DNA from: CAWFLT01 sp963816795
GTDB lineage: Bacteria; Acidobacteriota; Vicinamibacteria; Vicinamibacterales; SCN-69-37
Reading direction: 5' to 3'
DNA: 64,000 bases
Assembly: GCA_963816795.1 (NCBI GenBank)
Contig: CAWFLT010000006.1
Coordinates: forward strand, 696,828-760,827
Shown here: one piece after another, positions 29,674-37,547 of the stretch
How the letters are laid out: every line of letters starts with the position of its first letter
Position numbering within the stretch: position 1 is the first letter of the stretch
The notes under the pieces: generated by a model
Databases searched by the model: none
What the model was told of the DNA's origin: nothing
Seen by the model: the letters and a program-made list of their open reading frames with translations, nothing else
Position numbers and translations under genes: made by a program

Positions 29674-29892
29674 CTACCAGTGCACGGTCCAGCCCGCGCG
29701 CTGCAACTCTCGCAGCCGGCGCCGAGCCTCGGCACGCGCGGTATCGCGATCCGGATAGTTCCAGGTGAGCAGCAGACGATCGTTGCGGTAGTACTGCAGC
29801 CGCCATTGGCTTCCATCGGGACGAAGCACGGCGTCCAGATGGTCGTGCCGCCGCCGCGCACGCCACAGCCGGGAGTTGAGGTCGCGCGTCAT
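29674..29892 (-). CDS. Small hypothetical protein (72 aa)
   Basis: Starting at ATG 29892, the product is basic and reads DAVLRPDGSQWRLQYYRNDR, then LLLTWNYPDRDTARAEARRR and LRELQRAGWTVHW. The pattern, two or three short strands then a helix ending in AGW, looks like a small alpha/beta domain. The size and ending (W...) are shared with the 84-residue protein at 30027. No family is recognised. Codon use follows the neighbours. Confidence 0.5.
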   Translation of the reverse strand: MTRDLNSRLWRARRRHDHLDAVLRPDGSQWRLQYYRNDRLLLTWNYPDRDTARAEARRRLRELQRAGWTVHW

Positions 29893-30026
29893 GCCGTGTG
29901 ACCAGCGTAGCGCACTCCTGCAGCCTCCCGAAGTGTCGGCGGCTTCACCATTTCGGCAACGTGCGGCCATACTTCCGCGGTTGAGGAGGCCAGGGCATTG
30001 GCACCGTTCTTGATGTTCAAGTCATC

Positions 30027-30281
30027 ATGAGCAACTCACGAAAACCTGAGAGAAGTGCCGAAGTCCTCCGCTGGCAGTTCGCCAAGCGCGGCCAGCGAAT
30101 CACGTGCGCCGTGCTGGCCCGGGGTCAGCGCACTTTCGATGTGATGACTCTTCAACACGGCCAGCTCCGCAGCGCTGCGGTGGAAACGTTCCACGCCGCC
30201 GTTGACGCGTTGGGTCGCCACGCCGCGATCGCCTCGCAATTGCGGTCGCGCGGCTGGTCGGTGGCGGCGTACACGTCCTGA
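30027..30281 (+). CDS. Small hypothetical protein (84 aa)
   Basis: A short basic protein (VLRWQFAKRGQRITCAVLAR, then GQRTFDVMTLQHGQLRSAAV) ending with a helix and RSRGWSVAAYTS. No signal or membrane segment. The strand-strand-helix-RGW layout resembles the small protein encoded on the other strand at 29674. No family is recognised and no strong ribosome site is seen. Confidence 0.45.
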   Translation: MSNSRKPERSAEVLRWQFAKRGQRITCAVLARGQRTFDVMTLQHGQLRSAAVETFHAAVDALGRHAAIASQLRSRGWSVAAYTS

Positions 30282-30321
30282 CGGCGGACACCGGCGACGC
30301 GGCCGGTGCTATCGTTTGGCG

Positions 30322-31347
30322 GTGATCTCGACAGAGGTCTCCGGCCAGTTGCCGCCGCGGGTCGGGCTGGCGGTGCTTCTGACCATCGTCCTCCTCTTCT
30401 TATCGTGTGGAGTTGTCGTACTCTCCGCGCTGGTCGAGAGGCTCTCGCGTGTGACCTCGCTCCCTGAGACGCAAGCGGCCATCGTCCCTCAAGTTCGCCA
30501 GGTCATCGGGCGGCACGGCGCCGAACCCGGCTCCTTTCTCGGCCCGTTCGGCGTCACGATCGGACCCGCAGGCGAGGTCGTCGTCGCCGACGATTTTGCG
30601 CACCGGCTCTCGATTTTCGACCGGAACGGGACCTTCGTGAGAACAGTCGGACGTCACGGCACGGGGCCGGGAGAATTGGCGTCGGTCGATGCGCGTGGCT
30701 CGAGCCAGGCACGTCACGCGCTGTTCATCGCGGACACCGGCAACAATCGTGTGCAGGTGCTCGAGCCGGACGGGCGCGTCGCCCGCATTCTCGGTCCTCG
30801 CTGGTTCGGCCTCATCAATTCCTTGAGAACTCCTCGTGATGTGTTGGTCGCGTCCAATGGCGAGATCTTCGTCGCCGATTTCGGCAACGGGGCCGTCCGC
30901 GTCTTCGATCAGCGCGGCCACCTGCTCCGCTCGATCGACGGATCGCGGCGGGCCGGGAGCACTGGACGCCCCGTTCAATTGACCGTGTCGCTCGCCTCGG
31001 AGCTGTACGTCAGCGACAGCCGGCGACATCACGTGGTCGTCTTCGGCCTCGACGGGTCGTTTCGACGATTGATTGGCGCGCCCGGCAGCGGGGCCGGCCA
31101 ACTGCACGGCCCGCATGGGCTCGCCTTCGGGCTGGACGGCCGGCTCTATGTCGCCGATCACCTCAACGATCGGGTGCAGGTGTTTCGCCCCGACGGCGCG
31201 CCCGTCGGCGCGATGGGACGACGTGGTCAGGCACCGGGCGAGTTGATGCGACCGACCGATATCGCGGTCGGGAAAGAGGGACAGATCTACGTTGTGGACG
31301 CGGGGAACCACCGGATCCAGGTGTGGTCGCCGTTTCCCGCCAAGTGA
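30322..31347 (+). CDS. Membrane-anchored NHL-repeat beta-propeller protein
   Basis: A 341-residue protein using GTG 30322. One N-terminal membrane segment (VGLAVLLTIVLLFLSCGVVV) anchors a six-bladed NHL propeller. Blade signatures recur: GPFGVTIGPAGEVVVADDFA, then LFIADTGNNRVQVLEPDGRV, EIFVADFGNGAVRVFDQRGH, LYVADHLNDRVQVFRPDGAP and IYVVDAGNHRIQVWSPF. Such propellers bind proteins or act on small molecules in the periplasm; no enzyme residues can be named. Longer starts upstream lack the signal-anchor at the N-terminus and are less likely. Confidence 0.82.
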   Translation: MISTEVSGQLPPRVGLAVLLTIVLLFLSCGVVVLSALVERLSRVTSLPETQAAIVPQVRQVIGRHGAEPGSFLGPFGVTIGPAGEVVVADDFAHRLSIFDRNGTFVRTVGRHGTGPGELASVDARGSSQARHALFIADTGNNRVQVLEPDGRVARILGPRWFGLINSLRTPRDVLVASNGEIFVADFGNGAVRVFDQRGHLLRSIDGSRRAGSTGRPVQLTVSLASELYVSDSRRHHVVVFGLDGSFRRLIGAPGSGAGQLHGPHGLAFGLDGRLYVADHLNDRVQVFRPDGAPVGAMGRRGQAPGELMRPTDIAVGKEGQIYVVDAGNHRIQVWSPFPAK

Positions 31348-31442
31348 CTCACCGGCTGAAGGCCGCCGTCGTCTGTCCCCTCCCGGACAAACGCCAACAG
31401 CGCTTCAGCCGGCTTCGGCCAGCGTGTGAACGTTCCTGACGC

Positions 31443-31763
31443 TCAGGCGCGCGGCACACCAGCGAGTGGGGTCCGCGTGTCAGCGGTTCGAGCGTCGTTG
31501 AAGGCCTCTCGGCCAACCTCGATCGCGCGGCGGCTCTTCGCCATCACATCGCTGACCGCATGGGACGCGTCCTCGTAGGCGGCGGCAGCCCGGCGCTTGA
31601 GACGCTGGGCCGAACTCGACATCTCCCGGCGCATATCCGCGCCGGACTTCGGGGCGTAGAGAAGTGCCACTGCGGCACCCAGCACGGCACCGCACAGGAT
31701 GCCGCAGGCGAAGGCGTTGACCTCACCAAACCCGCCGTCACCGGCGCGCAACTCACGATTCAT
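31443..31763 (-). CDS. YtxH-domain membrane protein
   Basis: A 106-residue protein. A glycine-rich membrane segment (FACGILCGAVLGAAVALLYA) is followed by PKSGADMRREMSSSAQRLKR and a charged helical tail (AAAAYEDASHAVSDVMAKSR). This is the YtxH pattern (membrane segment, then APKSG and a helix), seen in small envelope or stress-related proteins. It lies 61 bases downstream of a similar helix-tailed membrane protein and the two are probably one operon. Start ATG 31763 fits the domain start. Confidence 0.85.
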   Translation of the reverse strand: MNRELRAGDGGFGEVNAFACGILCGAVLGAAVALLYAPKSGADMRREMSSSAQRLKRRAAAAYEDASHAVSDVMAKSRRAIEVGREAFNDARTADTRTPLAGVPRA

Positions 31764-31824
31764 GACTCGCTCCTTCCTGCGTAGGCCGCCACTGTCGTAG
31801 GCAGCCCTCAAAGGACGCCGGCGC

Positions 31825-32175
31825 TCAGCCACGGCGGGCGGCTCCAGCGCGTCTTCCGTCACGGCCGAACAGCGCCGACGCACCTGCGCGCACTGCACTG
31901 ACGAGACCAAAAATCGGCCACGCGCGCCGCGACGCCATCGACGCCACGGTGACCACGGTACTGGCGGCACTCCCGGCTCGCTGCATGACCTGCCGGACGG
32001 CGTCGTCAGCGCGCCGAACGCGGTCGACCGCGTCGTGCACCTCGGACTTCACCTCGGCGAGCGCGTGCTCGGCGCGGCGTTGGAAGCGAACCGCACCGAT
32101 GAGCAACGCGATCACGAGGGCCAGTTGCACCAGACTCGAGATCGCGATGATGGCGAGCCAGCCGTTTGTCGTCAT
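31825..32175 (-). CDS. Small membrane protein with coiled-coil tail (DUF948-like)
   Basis: A 116-residue protein: N-terminal membrane segment (WLAIIAISSLVQLALVIALL) then a helix rich in Arg, Glu and Ala with heptad spacing (RRAEHALAEVKSEVHDAVDR). This resembles DUF948-type proteins, which often sit next to YtxH genes, as here. It is the first gene of the two-gene minus-strand unit. Function unknown; probably envelope or stress related. Confidence 0.72.
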   Translation of the reverse strand: MTTNGWLAIIAISSLVQLALVIALLIGAVRFQRRAEHALAEVKSEVHDAVDRVRRADDAVRQVMQRAGSAASTVVTVASMASRRAWPIFGLVSAVRAGASALFGRDGRRAGAARRG

Positions 32176-32331
32176 CCCTTGCGGTCAATAAGCACGCGCC
32201 GTACCAGACGTCCGCGCACCAATCAGGCGCCGTTGCGACACAAGTGCGACAGCCGCTACCTACTTTCTACCTACTTTCGGTCGCGGCCGACCCTACCCGC
32301 CGCCTGCCGCCTGGTCGCAGCCGTGACCAAT

Positions 32332-32360
32332 TTGACAATAAATACTTTCAATATGATACT
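32332..32360 (+). promoter_or_regulatory. Promoter of the ArsR-like regulator gene
   Basis: TTGACA at 32332-32337, a 17-base spacer and GATACT at 32355-32360 in a locally AT-rich stretch. The ATG at 32368 begins seven bases after the -10 box, so the mRNA may start at or next to the start codon. A direct repeat CTACCTACTTT lies upstream, at about 32257-32278. Confidence 0.55.
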
Positions 32361-32367
32361 GAGGGAC

Positions 32368-33039
32368 ATGACAAGCCGGTCGTCGCGAGTGACGCCCCTG
32401 GAGGCCGCTGCGCTCACGCCCGACGCTGCGTCCGAGGGCCTCGCCGTCGTCAGCCGGGATGCCGCCGCCGGAGCCCTGTCGGATCCGACGCGACGTGCCG
32501 TGTTGTCGCATCTCCAGTCGCCGGGGTCCGCGACGACGGTCGCCAAAGCCGTCGGGCTCAGCCGCCAACTGGCCAACTACCATGTGCGGTCGCTCGAGCG
32601 GGCCGGACTCGTCGAGGAAGTCTCACGCCGGCAGCGACGAGGCCTCACCGAACGCGTCGTCCGCGCCACCGCCGCCCACTATGTGCTCTCCCCCGATGCG
32701 CTCGGGACGCTTGGCGTTGAAGCAGACCGCGCGGCGGACCGGTTCTCGGCGACCTATCAGGTGGCGGTCGCGGCACGCACAATCCGCGACGTCGCGGAAC
32801 TGGCGGACGGCGCCCGGCGTTCGGGGAAGCGCCTGACAACCCTGACGCTCGATACCGCCGTGCGATTCGCGACCCCGGCCGCCAGACAGGCGTTTGCTGA
32901 CGACCTCGTGCACACGATCAACGCGCTCGTCGCGAAGTACCACGACGAGACCGCACCTGATGGCCGAACCTACCGCCTGTTTCTCGGCGCACACCCTGAG
33001 GTGCAGCGGACTGAAGACCCGGCCAGGAGGACCCCGTGA
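32368..33039 (+). CDS. ArsR-like winged-helix regulator
   Basis: A 223-residue regulator. The winged-helix part is typical of ArsR proteins: ALSDPTRRAVLSHLQSPGSA, then the recognition helix GLSRQLANYHVRSLERAGLV and the wing RQRRGLTERVVRATAAHYVL. A long C-terminal region of about 110 residues (VAVAARTIRDVAELADGARR, FATPAARQAFADDLVHTINA) may sense a ligand or form the dimer. It overlaps the next gene by four bases (GTGA), so the regulator and the SRPBCC protein are coupled, a pairing seen often in bacteria. The start ATG 32368 is chosen over ATG 32353 because of GAGGG before it and the promoter position. Confidence 0.85.
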   Translation: MTSRSSRVTPLEAAALTPDAASEGLAVVSRDAAAGALSDPTRRAVLSHLQSPGSATTVAKAVGLSRQLANYHVRSLERAGLVEEVSRRQRRGLTERVVRATAAHYVLSPDALGTLGVEADRAADRFSATYQVAVAARTIRDVAELADGARRSGKRLTTLTLDTAVRFATPAARQAFADDLVHTINALVAKYHDETAPDGRTYRLFLGAHPEVQRTEDPARRTP

Positions 33040-33764
33040 GCCGTGAGATCGAGAAGGAAGTGTTCATTCGCCAACCACCCGATATCGTGTGGAAGGCCAT
33101 CGCCGAGGCCGAGGAACTGGCGAGATGGTTCCCGCTCGAAGCCCGCGTCACGCCAGGCGTCGGGGGGTCGATCTGGCTCTCGTGGGGTCCTGGCGCTGAG
33201 GGCGAAGCGCCGATCACGGCCTGGGAACCCGGCCGGCGACTGCAGTGGACCGAAACGCGCGGGCCGATCAAGCTGGTCGTCGACTTCCACCTCGAAGCGA
33301 AGAACGGTGGTACGGTCGTCCGCCTGGTCCAGTCCGGATTCGGTGATGGAACGGACTGGGACGGCGAGTACCACATGACCGGCGGCGGCTGGAGCTACTT
33401 CGTCCGCCATCTTCAGTGGTATCTCGAGCGACACCGCGGCGTGCCTCGCGACGTCATCGCATTTCGCGCCCGGTTGTCTCTGGACCGGCCGGAAGCCTAC
33501 GCGCGGCTGGTTGACGCGCTTCAGCAGGTTCGGACGGAGACGCTGGTCGAAAGTGCCGCCACCCACCAACTCGGCCTGACGTTGCCGGACGTGAACGACG
33601 CGATTCTCTTTCTCGAGATGGAACCGTCCCCCGGTGGCACGCGCGCCGGCTTCTGGCTCTCGACGTACGGCCTCCCGCCCGATCGATTGGAGCAGGAAAC
33701 CCGGCGGTTTGCCGACCTCTACCGCGGCGCCTTCGACCTCCCCGCCGATGCCCCGCTGAGATAG
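33036..33764 (+). CDS. SRPBCC (AHSA1-like) domain protein
   Basis: A 242-residue soluble protein. The first 140 residues form an AHSA1/START-like cavity domain: IEKEVFIRQPPDIVWKAIAE, AEELARWFPLEARVTPGVGG, then ITAWEPGRRLQWTETRGPIK and FHLEAKNGGTVVRLVQSGFG. The last 100 residues (LSLDRPEAYARLVDALQQVR and FLEMEPSPGGTRAGFWLSTY) look like a second related cavity domain. Such proteins bind hydrophobic ligands. It is the second gene of the regulator operon; in such pairs the protein may help sense or carry the ligand. Start GTG 33036. Confidence 0.82.
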   Translation: MSREIEKEVFIRQPPDIVWKAIAEAEELARWFPLEARVTPGVGGSIWLSWGPGAEGEAPITAWEPGRRLQWTETRGPIKLVVDFHLEAKNGGTVVRLVQSGFGDGTDWDGEYHMTGGGWSYFVRHLQWYLERHRGVPRDVIAFRARLSLDRPEAYARLVDALQQVRTETLVESAATHQLGLTLPDVNDAILFLEMEPSPGGTRAGFWLSTYGLPPDRLEQETRRFADLYRGAFDLPADAPLR

Positions 33765-33964
33765 CCGCCGAGGTGCTGCAGCATGCGAGCGCGATGTGTG
33801 ACCTGCCGGGCGGACAATGGGGCGACCGCCGGTTCGAACCGGAGTAGGGCTCGAGTCCCCGGCGAAGGCGGGTCGGCGTCCGGGGAATCGAAGAGCGGCA
33901 GGCGCCGCCGCGATTGGTCGGCTCGATACGCGCGCAAGTCCACGATCTTGGGTGTGCTGGGCAT
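33719..33964 (-). CDS. Small hypothetical protein (81 aa)
   Basis: A basic protein opening MPSTPKIVDLRAYRADQSRR and ending with HRARMLQHLGGYLSGASAGR. The start VDLRAYRA is like that of several short conserved but unnamed bacterial proteins. It overlaps the 3' end of the SRPBCC gene by 46 bases in convergent orientation. No ribosome site is obvious. Real gene status is uncertain. Confidence 0.4.
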   Translation of the reverse strand: MPSTPKIVDLRAYRADQSRRRLPLFDSPDADPPSPGTRALLRFEPAVAPLSARQVTHRARMLQHLGGYLSGASAGRSKAPR

Positions 33965-33993
33965 CGTCGGCTCTCAACACAGCGTAGGCTGAC

Positions 33994-34016
33994 GGTGTGA
34001 CACCGGAGGTCACACC
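33994..34016. repeat. Perfect 8-bp hairpin
   Basis: GGTGTGAC-ACCGGAG-GTCACACC, upstream of the small minus-strand gene. It could be an operator or a transcript hairpin. Apart from this hairpin, the small gene and the inverted-repeat element at 34104, I see nothing else between 33765 and 34218. Confidence 0.55.
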
Positions 34017-34103
34017 ACGTCATGGGCCCTCCTGGCTGGGCTGGCGTTGGTCAACCTCCGCTCGTGCTTGCGTGCTGGGACGAGCTTCGGCTGACAAGTC
34101 CGG

Positions 34104-34211
34104 GCTAAGGCCGTTCTCACTCTCCGCGAGCGAGCTAGGGCATGAAACTCAGCCGAGTGTCTCGAGATCCATACGGTTTTGCTCTACGAGGAAGTGAGAA
34201 CGGCCCTAAGC
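34104..34211. repeat. 108-bp inverted-repeat (MITE-like) element, copy A
   Basis: Left end GCTAAGGCCGTTCTCACT (34104-34121) matches the complement of the right end AGTGAGAACGGCCCTAAGC (34193-34211) with one inserted base and one mismatch. The interior shows no gene. Ends share the pattern GCTAnnGCCGTTCnnACT with copy B at 34928. It stops eight bases before the start codon of the dioxygenase gene, so it supplies that gene's leader. Confidence 0.7.
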
Positions 34212-34218
34212 TCTCCTT

Positions 34219-34926
34219 ATGGGCAGTCTGAACGACCCGGTTCTGCCCGGGACCGCCGCCACCGACTACGAGCGCTACCTCCGGACCGACGAACTGCTCG
34301 CCCTTCAGCGCGCGCCGGCCGACATGGCCCACCGCGACGAGCTGTTGTTCCAGACCATCCATCAGGCCTCAGAGCTCTGGCTCAAGCTGGCGAGCTTCGA
34401 GCTGGAAACGGCGACCGACGCGATCGACCGCGACGAGGTCTGGCCCGCGGTGCGTCTGCTCCGCCGTGCCAGCGATGCGCTCGATCTGGTCCAGCAGTGC
34501 ACCATGATGCTCGAGCACATCGCGCCGTGGGACTATCACGCGATGCGGCCGGAGCTCGGGCACGGCAGCGGCTTCGATTCGCCGGGTTTCCGCCGCACAC
34601 ATGAGCTCTCGCCCCGACTCGGTGAAGCGTTCGCCCGCGTGCTCGAACGCCGCGGCATCGAACTGCGCGCGATCTATCGCGACAGCGCCGCACACGAGGA
34701 CGTGTTCCAACTCGCCGAGCGCCTGATCGACTGGGACGAGCGCCTCATCCTGTGGCGAACGCTGCACCTGAAGCTGGTCGAGCGCGTGATTGGCGGTGAC
34801 GTCATCGGGACACAGGGCACACCCGTCGAAGTGCTGAGTAAGCGAATCGACGTCCGCTACTTCCCGTCGCTGTGGGACGTGCGGAACGCGCTCACGGACG
34901 ACGCCGAGACGAGCCCGCGCGGCTGA
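34219..34926 (+). CDS. kynA: Tryptophan 2,3-dioxygenase
   Basis: A heme enzyme that opens the indole ring of L-tryptophan to N-formylkynurenine, first step of the kynurenine pathway. The family text is clear: DELLFQTIHQASELWLKLAS (substrate-pocket His and Glu), AMRPELGHGSGFDSPGFR, and the proximal heme His in ILWRTLHLKLVERVIGGDVI followed by GTQGTPVEVL. The length of 235 residues is shorter than the usual 260-280, mostly through a short N-terminus and missing loops. No kynurenine-pathway neighbour is present. The gene is flanked on both sides by related inverted-repeat elements, so its leader and its 3' end both lie in repeat DNA. Confidence 0.9.
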   Translation: MGSLNDPVLPGTAATDYERYLRTDELLALQRAPADMAHRDELLFQTIHQASELWLKLASFELETATDAIDRDEVWPAVRLLRRASDALDLVQQCTMMLEHIAPWDYHAMRPELGHGSGFDSPGFRRTHELSPRLGEAFARVLERRGIELRAIYRDSAAHEDVFQLAERLIDWDERLILWRTLHLKLVERVIGGDVIGTQGTPVEVLSKRIDVRYFPSLWDVRNALTDDAETSPRG

Positions 34927-34927
34927 C

Positions 34928-35037
34928 GCTAGTGCCGTTCCAACTTAAGGCACCTACGTCCGAACAGCCTCACTCGAGTAACATCGCCGGTAGAGGGGAC
35001 GTTGCCTCTTGGCGGAACAAGTTGGAACGGCACTAGC
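34928..35037. repeat. 110-bp inverted-repeat (MITE-like) element, copy B
   Basis: Perfect 19-bp terminal inverted repeats: GCTAGTGCCGTTCCAACTT at 34928-34946 and its complement at 35019-35037. It begins one base after the dioxygenase stop. Nearly the same length and end pattern as copy A, but the interior differs. No clear target-site duplication is seen. Confidence 0.75.
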
Positions 35038-35073
35038 CGAACCCCGCCGCCTGCCGTTCCGTATGATCCCGGC

Positions 35074-35877
35074 ATGGTGACATCACGCTGGCGCCGCGTC
35101 CGCGGCCCGATGTTTCGCAGTTTCCTGGGAGTTTCCCTCGGAGCGATCCTCGCGAGCGGATGTGGTCTCGAGAGGCATTTCCCGCAAGCCGAAGCGCGCG
35201 ACGAGTGGAAGCGCACGTACAAGATCGCGCGCGGCGGAACATTCGAGCTTCGGAATACCAACGGCAGGGTGCGAATTCGTCCGGGCGACGCCGACGTGAT
35301 CGACATCGTCGCGACCCGGGTCGTCAAGGCCGGGACGGAAGACGAAGCCAGGAAGATCCTGAGTGAGTTCAAGATCGAAGAGACGATCTCCGGGGACGGC
35401 GTGCTGGTGGACTCGACCGGCCGCGACCTCGGCCGCGTCTCCCGGCAGGTCGACTATGAAGTGCGCCTCCCGGCGTGGGTCAACGTGACCCTGCGCTCGA
35501 CCAACGGCGATCTCGGCGTCGACGGCTTGAGCGGGTTCCTGCGCGCGGCGACGACCAACGGCGAGGTCACGGCGTCGGCGCTCGAGCAGGGCGCAGACGT
35601 CCAGACGACCAACGGCGACGTCCGGCTGGAATTCGCCAAATTGGGTGATGCGGGGGTCGAGTGTGCGACGACCAACGGCCAGATCTCGCTGACGCTTCCG
35701 CGCGACGCAAAGGCGCGGGTGAGCGCGAGCGTCTCCAACGGCGACATCAGCACGAGCGGGCTCGATGTCGCGACGAGCGAGAAGTCGCGCCGGAGGCTTG
35801 AAGGGACCGTCGGCGGGGGCGGCCCGATGGTGCGCCTCAAGACCACGAACGGCGCGATCGACATGCGGGGGCGCTGA
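35074..35877 (+). CDS. DUF4097-type lipoprotein (beta-helix)
   Basis: A protein of about 267 residues with a lipoprotein signal (SFLGVSLGAILASGCG; lipobox LASGC). The mature part is a ladder of short repeats around the phrase TNG: ELRNTNGRVRIRPGDADVID, TLRSTNGDLGVDGLSGF, then AATTNGEVTASALEQGADVQ, TTNGDVRLEFA, TTNGQISLTLP, SNGDISTSGLD and TTNGAIDMRGR. This is the DUF4097 (adhesin-like, LiaF-related) repeat, a right-handed beta-helix on the cell surface or in the periplasm. Start ATG 35074 is used; ATG 35110 is an alternative. It is convergent with fabD, with stop codons directly side by side. Confidence 0.85.
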   Translation: MVTSRWRRVRGPMFRSFLGVSLGAILASGCGLERHFPQAEARDEWKRTYKIARGGTFELRNTNGRVRIRPGDADVIDIVATRVVKAGTEDEARKILSEFKIEETISGDGVLVDSTGRDLGRVSRQVDYEVRLPAWVNVTLRSTNGDLGVDGLSGFLRAATTNGEVTASALEQGADVQTTNGDVRLEFAKLGDAGVECATTNGQISLTLPRDAKARVSASVSNGDISTSGLDVATSEKSRRRLEGTVGGGGPMVRLKTTNGAIDMRGR

Positions 35878-36733
35878 TCAGGCCGGGCGCCGCTTGCGTA
35901 TCTGAGCGATCAGCTTGGTCAGCACGTTGCCCGGGCCGACCTCGGCAAAATCAGTGACTCCGCGATCCAGCAGGTAGAGCACCGAGTCGAGCCAGCGGAC
36001 GGAACTGCCAATCTGCCGGGCGAGCGTACCCTCGAGATCGGCGCCGTACGGAGCGGCTGTCGCGTTGGCGATGACCGGAATGACCGGTGCCGCGAAGGTG
36101 AACTGCCTCAGAAACCCATCGAACTCGTCCTGAGTGGGCTGCATGTAGCGGGAGTGAAATGGCGCGCTCACGTTGAGCGGAATGAACCGGCCGCGCGCTT
36201 CCTGAATCTGCGGCTTGACGGCCGCCAGGTCGTCTTTGGGGCCCGCGATCGACCGTCTGCTCGAACGAGTTGAAGTTGGCGACGTCGAGCCGGCGTCCTG
36301 CCTCGCTTGCCGCCAGGACCGATTCGATCGCCGCCGGCTCCAGGCCGATGACTGCCGCCATCCCACCGCCGCGCACCGTTCCCATCAGTTGTCCGCGCCG
36401 GTGAACGAGGCGCAGACCGGTCGCAAAGTCGCACACGCCAGCCGCCAGCAGGGCGTTGTATTCGCCAAGACTATGTCCGGCAAGAAACGCAGGCGCGGAC
36501 GTGCCGTCGTCCATCCGCGCGCGATACGTCATCGCATTCACGACGAAGAGCGCCGGCTGCGTGAATTCCGTCTGGACGAGTGCGGCTGACGGGTCGTCGA
36601 CGCACAGTGCCTTGATCGAGTAGCCGAGAATCGCATCGGCCTGACTGGTCCAGTCGAGATAGCGGTCGAACAGATCCGCTCCCATGCCTTTTGCCTGGGA
36701 GCCTTGACCGGGAAAGACACAAGCAGTGGACAT
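35878..36733 (-). CDS. fabD: Malonyl-CoA:ACP malonyltransferase, one frameshift
   Basis: The enzyme loads malonyl units from CoA onto acyl carrier protein for fatty acid or polyketide synthesis. About 284 residues: oxyanion motif ACVFPGQGSQAKGMG, nucleophile Ser in AFLAGHSLGEYNALLAAG, His in FIPLNVSAPFHSRYM and the C-terminal FAEVGPGNVLTKLIAQIRKR. One extra base near 36250 breaks the frame between NSFEQTV and IAGPKDDLA. The text around GHSLGEYNALLAAGVCDF is closest in my memory to the stand-alone acyltransferases of trans-AT polyketide systems, not to housekeeping FabD. It is divergent from a phosphopantetheinyl transferase gene, 49 bases away, which supports a shared carrier-protein role. 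Confidence 0.88.
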
Positions 36734-36782
36734 GATGGATAGACGCGATGCGGAAGCGAGCGGGCCGCGACATACTATCGCA

Positions 36783-37547
36783 ATGCCGCCGCCGGCGTCA
36801 TGCCCGTCCGCCGACGACGTGTCCGTCTGGTACGCGCACACCACTGCGCTGTCGTCGGATCCGTCGGCGGTGATTCGCGCGATCGAGTGGCTGCAGCCCG
36901 AGGAGCGGGCCCGCTTCGACCGTTATCGATTCGACGCGGACCGATTCATGTTCCTGCTCGGCCGCGTGATGGCGCGCGATCTGGTCGGCCGGGCGCTCGG
37001 CGTCGCGCCCGGCGCGTGGAGCTGGCGCGAGGGTCCGCACGGGCGTCCGGAAATCGCCGCGCCGGACACACTGCTCCGCTTCAACATCGCCCACAGTTCC
37101 GGCCTGGTGGCGTGCGCGCTGGCGCAGGGACGCGACGTGGGGGTCGACGTGGAAGATCTGAAACGGCGCCCGGTCGAGCCCGCCGTCGTCTCACGGTACT
37201 GTTCGCCGTTCGAGACGGCGGATGTGGAGGCTCAAGGCGACGCCTGGCACGACCGGTTCCTCGTGTACTGGACGCTCAAAGAGGCGTATGTGAAAGCGCG
37301 CGGGATCGGGATTTCGGTCCATCTCTCGGACATCAGCTTCTCGCTCGGTCCGTCAGGCGTGACGCTGGAGTTTCTCGATTCGCTCGCCGGCACCGACACG
37401 CGCTGGCAGTTTGCCCTGATTCAGCCGAGCGACCAGCATCTGCTCGCCGTCGCCGCCTCGACCACGGACGGCGTGCAGCCGCGGGTGGGGACGGGCCTGT
37501 TTTCCACAGATTGGCTGGTTTCGGGGACAGGCCTCAGGCCGGCCTGA
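36783..37547 (+). CDS. Sfp-type 4'-phosphopantetheinyl transferase
   Basis: The enzyme moves phosphopantetheine from CoA to a serine of carrier proteins, making them active. About 254 residues. Motifs: FDRYRFDADRFMFLLGRVMA, FNIAHSSGLVACAL, the Mg-binding GVDVEDLKRRP, and WTLKEAYVKARGIGISV. The start is taken as ATG 36783; ATG 36726 would overlap the divergent fabD gene. The last 19 or so residues (GTGLFSTDWLVSGTGLRPA) come from the left arm of a large palindrome, not from the enzyme fold, so the original stop was probably further upstream. Downstream lies a metallophosphoesterase gene, an order known from the mycobacterial PptT/PptH pair. Confidence 0.9.
   Translation: MPPPASCPSADDVSVWYAHTTALSSDPSAVIRAIEWLQPEERARFDRYRFDADRFMFLLGRVMARDLVGRALGVAPGAWSWREGPHGRPEIAAPDTLLRFNIAHSSGLVACALAQGRDVGVDVEDLKRRPVEPAVVSRYCSPFETADVEAQGDAWHDRFLVYWTLKEAYVKARGIGISVHLSDISFSLGPSGVTLEFLDSLAGTDTRWQFALIQPSDQHLLAVAASTTDGVQPRVGTGLFSTDWLVSGTGLRPA

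Noticed and set aside
34104..35037. A complete transposon carrying kynA between the two inverted-repeat elements
   Set aside because: No transposase gene is present and each element has its own pair of inverted ends, so two separate short elements fit better.
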